A DNA stretch of 17,481 nt from Bacteroidota bacterium (GTDB lineage: Bacteria > Bacteroidota > Bacteroidia > Flavobacteriales > Flavobacteriaceae). The stretch spans positions 1 to 17,481 of the forward strand of contig JAJYSO010000009.1 of assembly GCA_021793535.1 (NCBI GenBank), written 5' to 3'. Below the pieces are notes generated by a model. It made no database searches. It worked only from the letters and a program-made list of their open reading frames with translations, and was not told the DNA's origin. Position numbers and translations under genes: made by a program. Positions 15,893-17,481 of the stretch are shown here, in pieces (the first letter of the stretch is position 1; every line of letters starts with the position of its first letter).

Positions 15893-16795
15893 TTGGAAAA
15901 CACGTCAACACATATCCTCTCTCCCTCTTTTCTAGCCGATCTTAAAACAGTCACCAAAATGCGGCTATCGGTAAGTGTTGTCTTTTCGGCAATAGCCGGA
16001 TATTTCTTAGGAGCAGATCATATTGATTTTGTAACGGTGTTGCTCTTAGCCATCGGTGGCTATCTGATGGTAGGCGCTTCCAATACATTCAATCAGATGA
16101 TGGAACACAAAACTGATGCCCTGATGGAGCGCACCCGATCTCGGCCGCTTGCTGCAGGAAGAATGAGTATGAATACTGCGCTGATCATCGGGTTGAGTTT
16201 TACCATCATGGGGATTTGGGTCCTCTATACCATCAACCCCACCACGGCACTTTTTGGTGTGACCTCCATCGGCTTATACGTATTGGCCTACACCCCTTTG
16301 AAATTGAAAACCCCCCTTTCTGTTTTTGTAGGAGCCTTTCCTGGAGCAATTCCTTTTATGATGGGTTGGATCGCCGCCACAAACAACTTTGGAATTGAGG
16401 CGGGCACGTTGTTTATCATTCAATTTTTTTGGCAATTCCCTCATTTTTGGGCGCTGGGATGGTGGCTCTACGACGACTACAAAAAAGGAGGGTTTTTTAT
16501 GCTTCCTACCGGGAAAAGAGATCGCGCCACGGCCCTTCAAACCATTCTGTATTCTCTATGGACCTTGGCCGTATCGCTCATCCCTGCCTTTGGGATCACC
16601 GGCAGGTTGTACCTCTCCACTTTTTCCGCCGTTTTGATATTCTTATTGGGAGTTGGCCTGATTTACTACGCGGTCAAACTCTATAAAAAAAGAACTGCTC
16701 AAGTGGCTAGGGAATTGATGTTTGCGAGTGTATCATACATTACATTATTACAGATTATCTACGTTTTGGATAAGTATATACGATTATGGATTTAA
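15893..16795 (+). CDS. ctaB: Protoheme IX farnesyltransferase (heme O synthase), TTG start
   Basis: Polytopic UbiA-superfamily enzyme that transfers a farnesyl group from farnesyl diphosphate to the heme B vinyl group, giving heme O for cytochrome oxidase. Key signatures: FLADLKTVTKMRLSVSVVFS at the N-terminus, NTFNQMMEHKTDALMERTRSRPLAAGRM containing the first Asp/Arg-rich motif (N...D..M.RT..RP), LAYTPLKLKTPLSVFVGAFPGAIPFMMGW, and the second motif WLYDDYKKGGFFMLP (D-D-Y..G). The frame opens at a TTG at 15845, but the promoter covers that region; the next plausible start is TTG 15893 (MENTSTHILSPSFLADLK), giving 300 aa, normal for the family. ATG 15959 would remove the conserved DLKTVTK. Its end overlaps the downstream subunit III gene by 10 nt, so the two are translated together. 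Confidence 0.9.
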   Translation: MENTSTHILSPSFLADLKTVTKMRLSVSVVFSAIAGYFLGADHIDFVTVLLLAIGGYLMVGASNTFNQMMEHKTDALMERTRSRPLAAGRMSMNTALIIGLSFTIMGIWVLYTINPTTALFGVTSIGLYVLAYTPLKLKTPLSVFVGAFPGAIPFMMGWIAATNNFGIEAGTLFIIQFFWQFPHFWALGWWLYDDYKKGGFFMLPTGKRDRATALQTILYSLWTLAVSLIPAFGITGRLYLSTFSAVLIFLLGVGLIYYAVKLYKKRTAQVARELMFASVSYITLLQIIYVLDKYIRLWI

Positions 16796-17361
16796 CAGAA
16801 AAACAAAAAAGAAGACGCTCTCGAAAAATGATGCTATGGATCTCCATGGCGAGTATGTTTATGATGTTTGCCGGATTTACCAGCGCCTATGTAGTGAGTG
16901 AAAGTCGAGAAGATTGGATAGAAAACCTGGGACTGCCTCCCATTTTCATCTGGAGCACAATCATCATTATCCTAAGCAGCTTAGCCTTGGGCTTTGTCAA
17001 AAAAACCATTGAATCCAATCGCCGTTCCTTGGCTACCTTATTGCTCTGCATAGGTGTCCTTTTGGGGGTCAGCTTCGGGGTGATGCAACTGCTAGGCTTT
17101 AAACACCTCTTTTTGGAGGGGTATTACCCCATGGGGGGAGCCAGTACCATTAACATCTCTTTCTATTATATCATAATATTTACCCATTTGTTACACGTGT
17201 TTTCAGGATTGATCGTTTTGTTGGTTCTAATTTATAATCATTTTAAAAAACGTTACAAGTCTGGACAAACATTGGGGTTAGAGCTCGGGATCACCTTCTG
17301 GCACTTCATCGATTTCGTCTGGATATACCTGTTTTTATTTATTACTTTCTTAGGAAAATAA
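16786..17361 (+). CDS. Cytochrome c oxidase subunit III (first copy)
   Basis: A 191-aa membrane protein of the heme-copper oxidase subunit III family with five predicted TM helices. Supporting segments: MMLWISMASMFMMFAGFTSAY (15-35, the typical 'FW.F..S....F......Y' opening helix), the loop GASTINISFYYIIIFTHLLHVFSG where H-x-x-H precedes the fourth helix, and the closing FWHFIDFVWIYLFLFITFLG, which is the classic subunit III end. A basic N-terminal tail (KQKRRRSRK) keeps the start inside the cell. Subunit III stabilises the catalytic subunit I and may help supply oxygen and protons. Its ATG lies inside the last codons of ctaB (10-nt overlap), so it depends on translation of ctaB. Tandem subunit III genes are usual in Flavobacteriia. 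Confidence 0.92.
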   Translation: MDLTEKQKRRRSRKMMLWISMASMFMMFAGFTSAYVVSESREDWIENLGLPPIFIWSTIIIILSSLALGFVKKTIESNRRSLATLLLCIGVLLGVSFGVMQLLGFKHLFLEGYYPMGGASTINISFYYIIIFTHLLHVFSGLIVLLVLIYNHFKKRYKSGQTLGLELGITFWHFIDFVWIYLFLFITFLGK

Positions 17362-17368
17362 AATTGAC

Positions 17369-17376
17369 TACTTTTG
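17369..17376 (+). promoter_or_regulatory. -7 element TACTTTTG before the second subunit III gene
   Basis: Exact TAnnTTTG match, 38 bp before the ATG at 17415, just after the stop of the first copy. The -33 region reads TTTC instead of TTG, so it may be a moderate internal promoter that lets the second copy be made independently. Confidence 0.45.
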
Positions 17377-17414
17377 CCTAACCATTTTAATATTTCAATA
17401 CTAAATACAATTTT

Positions 17415-17481
17415 ATGGACGCAGCATTAGCAAAAACCGACACAGAAGTGAATGTGTGGGGCGGTGGGCAGAGACCTATGG
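17415..17481 (+). CDS. Second cytochrome c oxidase subunit III, 3'-truncated by the window
   Basis: Only the first 22 codons are present: MDAALAKTDTEVNVWGGGQRPM, cut by the window edge. The short polar lead followed by WGGG(Q/N)(R/K)P is characteristic of the second, longer subunit III found after ctaB and the first copy in Flavobacteriia. Position 53 bp after the first copy, on the same strand, supports the call. Further respiratory genes (subunit IV, SCO-type protein) are expected beyond the window. Confidence 0.75.
   Translation, partial: MDAALAKTDTEVNVWGGGQRPM

Overview
The window looks like chromosomal DNA from a marine-type member of the Bacteroidota, most likely Flavobacteriaceae. Evidence: a TonB-dependent receptor next to a DUF4374-type lipoprotein, lipoproteins with acidic residues just after the lipidated Cys, TAnnTTTG promoter elements, the ctaB - cox3 - cox3 arrangement, almost no Shine-Dalgarno sequences, and start sites in AT-rich leaders.

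Region 1 (1-3683, + strand): the 3' part of a sensor histidine kinase, a DedA-family membrane protein, a small secreted PepSY-like protein and a TerC/Alx-family membrane protein. This suggests an envelope-stress or metal-homeostasis neighbourhood. A long imperfect inverted repeat (2551-2651) lies in front of terC.

Region 2 (3897-10120, + strand): a secreted tricorn-type S41 protease with its full catalytic set, then about 580 bp without a convincing gene that may hold decayed insertion-sequence material, then a YbjQ/UPF0145-like protein with a charged insertion. Last is a periplasmic protein that joins four LysM domains to a type 1 periplasmic-binding-protein fold.

Region 3 (10117-15622, - strand): an apparent operon read from a promoter near 15620. 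Order: an unrecognised lipoprotein, a TonB-dependent receptor, a DUF4374-like beta-propeller lipoprotein and a YheT-like alpha/beta hydrolase. The last two overlap by one base (TGATG). The set resembles the Xus xenosiderophore uptake pair (receptor plus surface propeller lipoprotein) with a cytosolic hydrolase attached. A siderophore- or metallophore-uptake role is inferred; a ferric-substrate esterase role for the hydrolase is speculative. The hydrolase and the LysM gene converge with overlapping stop codons.

Region 4 (15845-17481, + strand): the start of a cytochrome oxidase assembly and structural cluster. It holds heme O synthase (ctaB), a cytochrome c oxidase subunit III overlapping it by 10 nt, and the first 22 codons of a second subunit III. 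A textbook Bacteroidota promoter (TTG-N19-TATCTTTG) lies inside the longest ctaB reading frame, so ctaB very probably starts at a TTG at 15893.

The most unusual element is the TonB receptor / propeller lipoprotein / hydrolase operon. No CRISPR array, rRNA, tRNA, prophage or clear defence system was seen.
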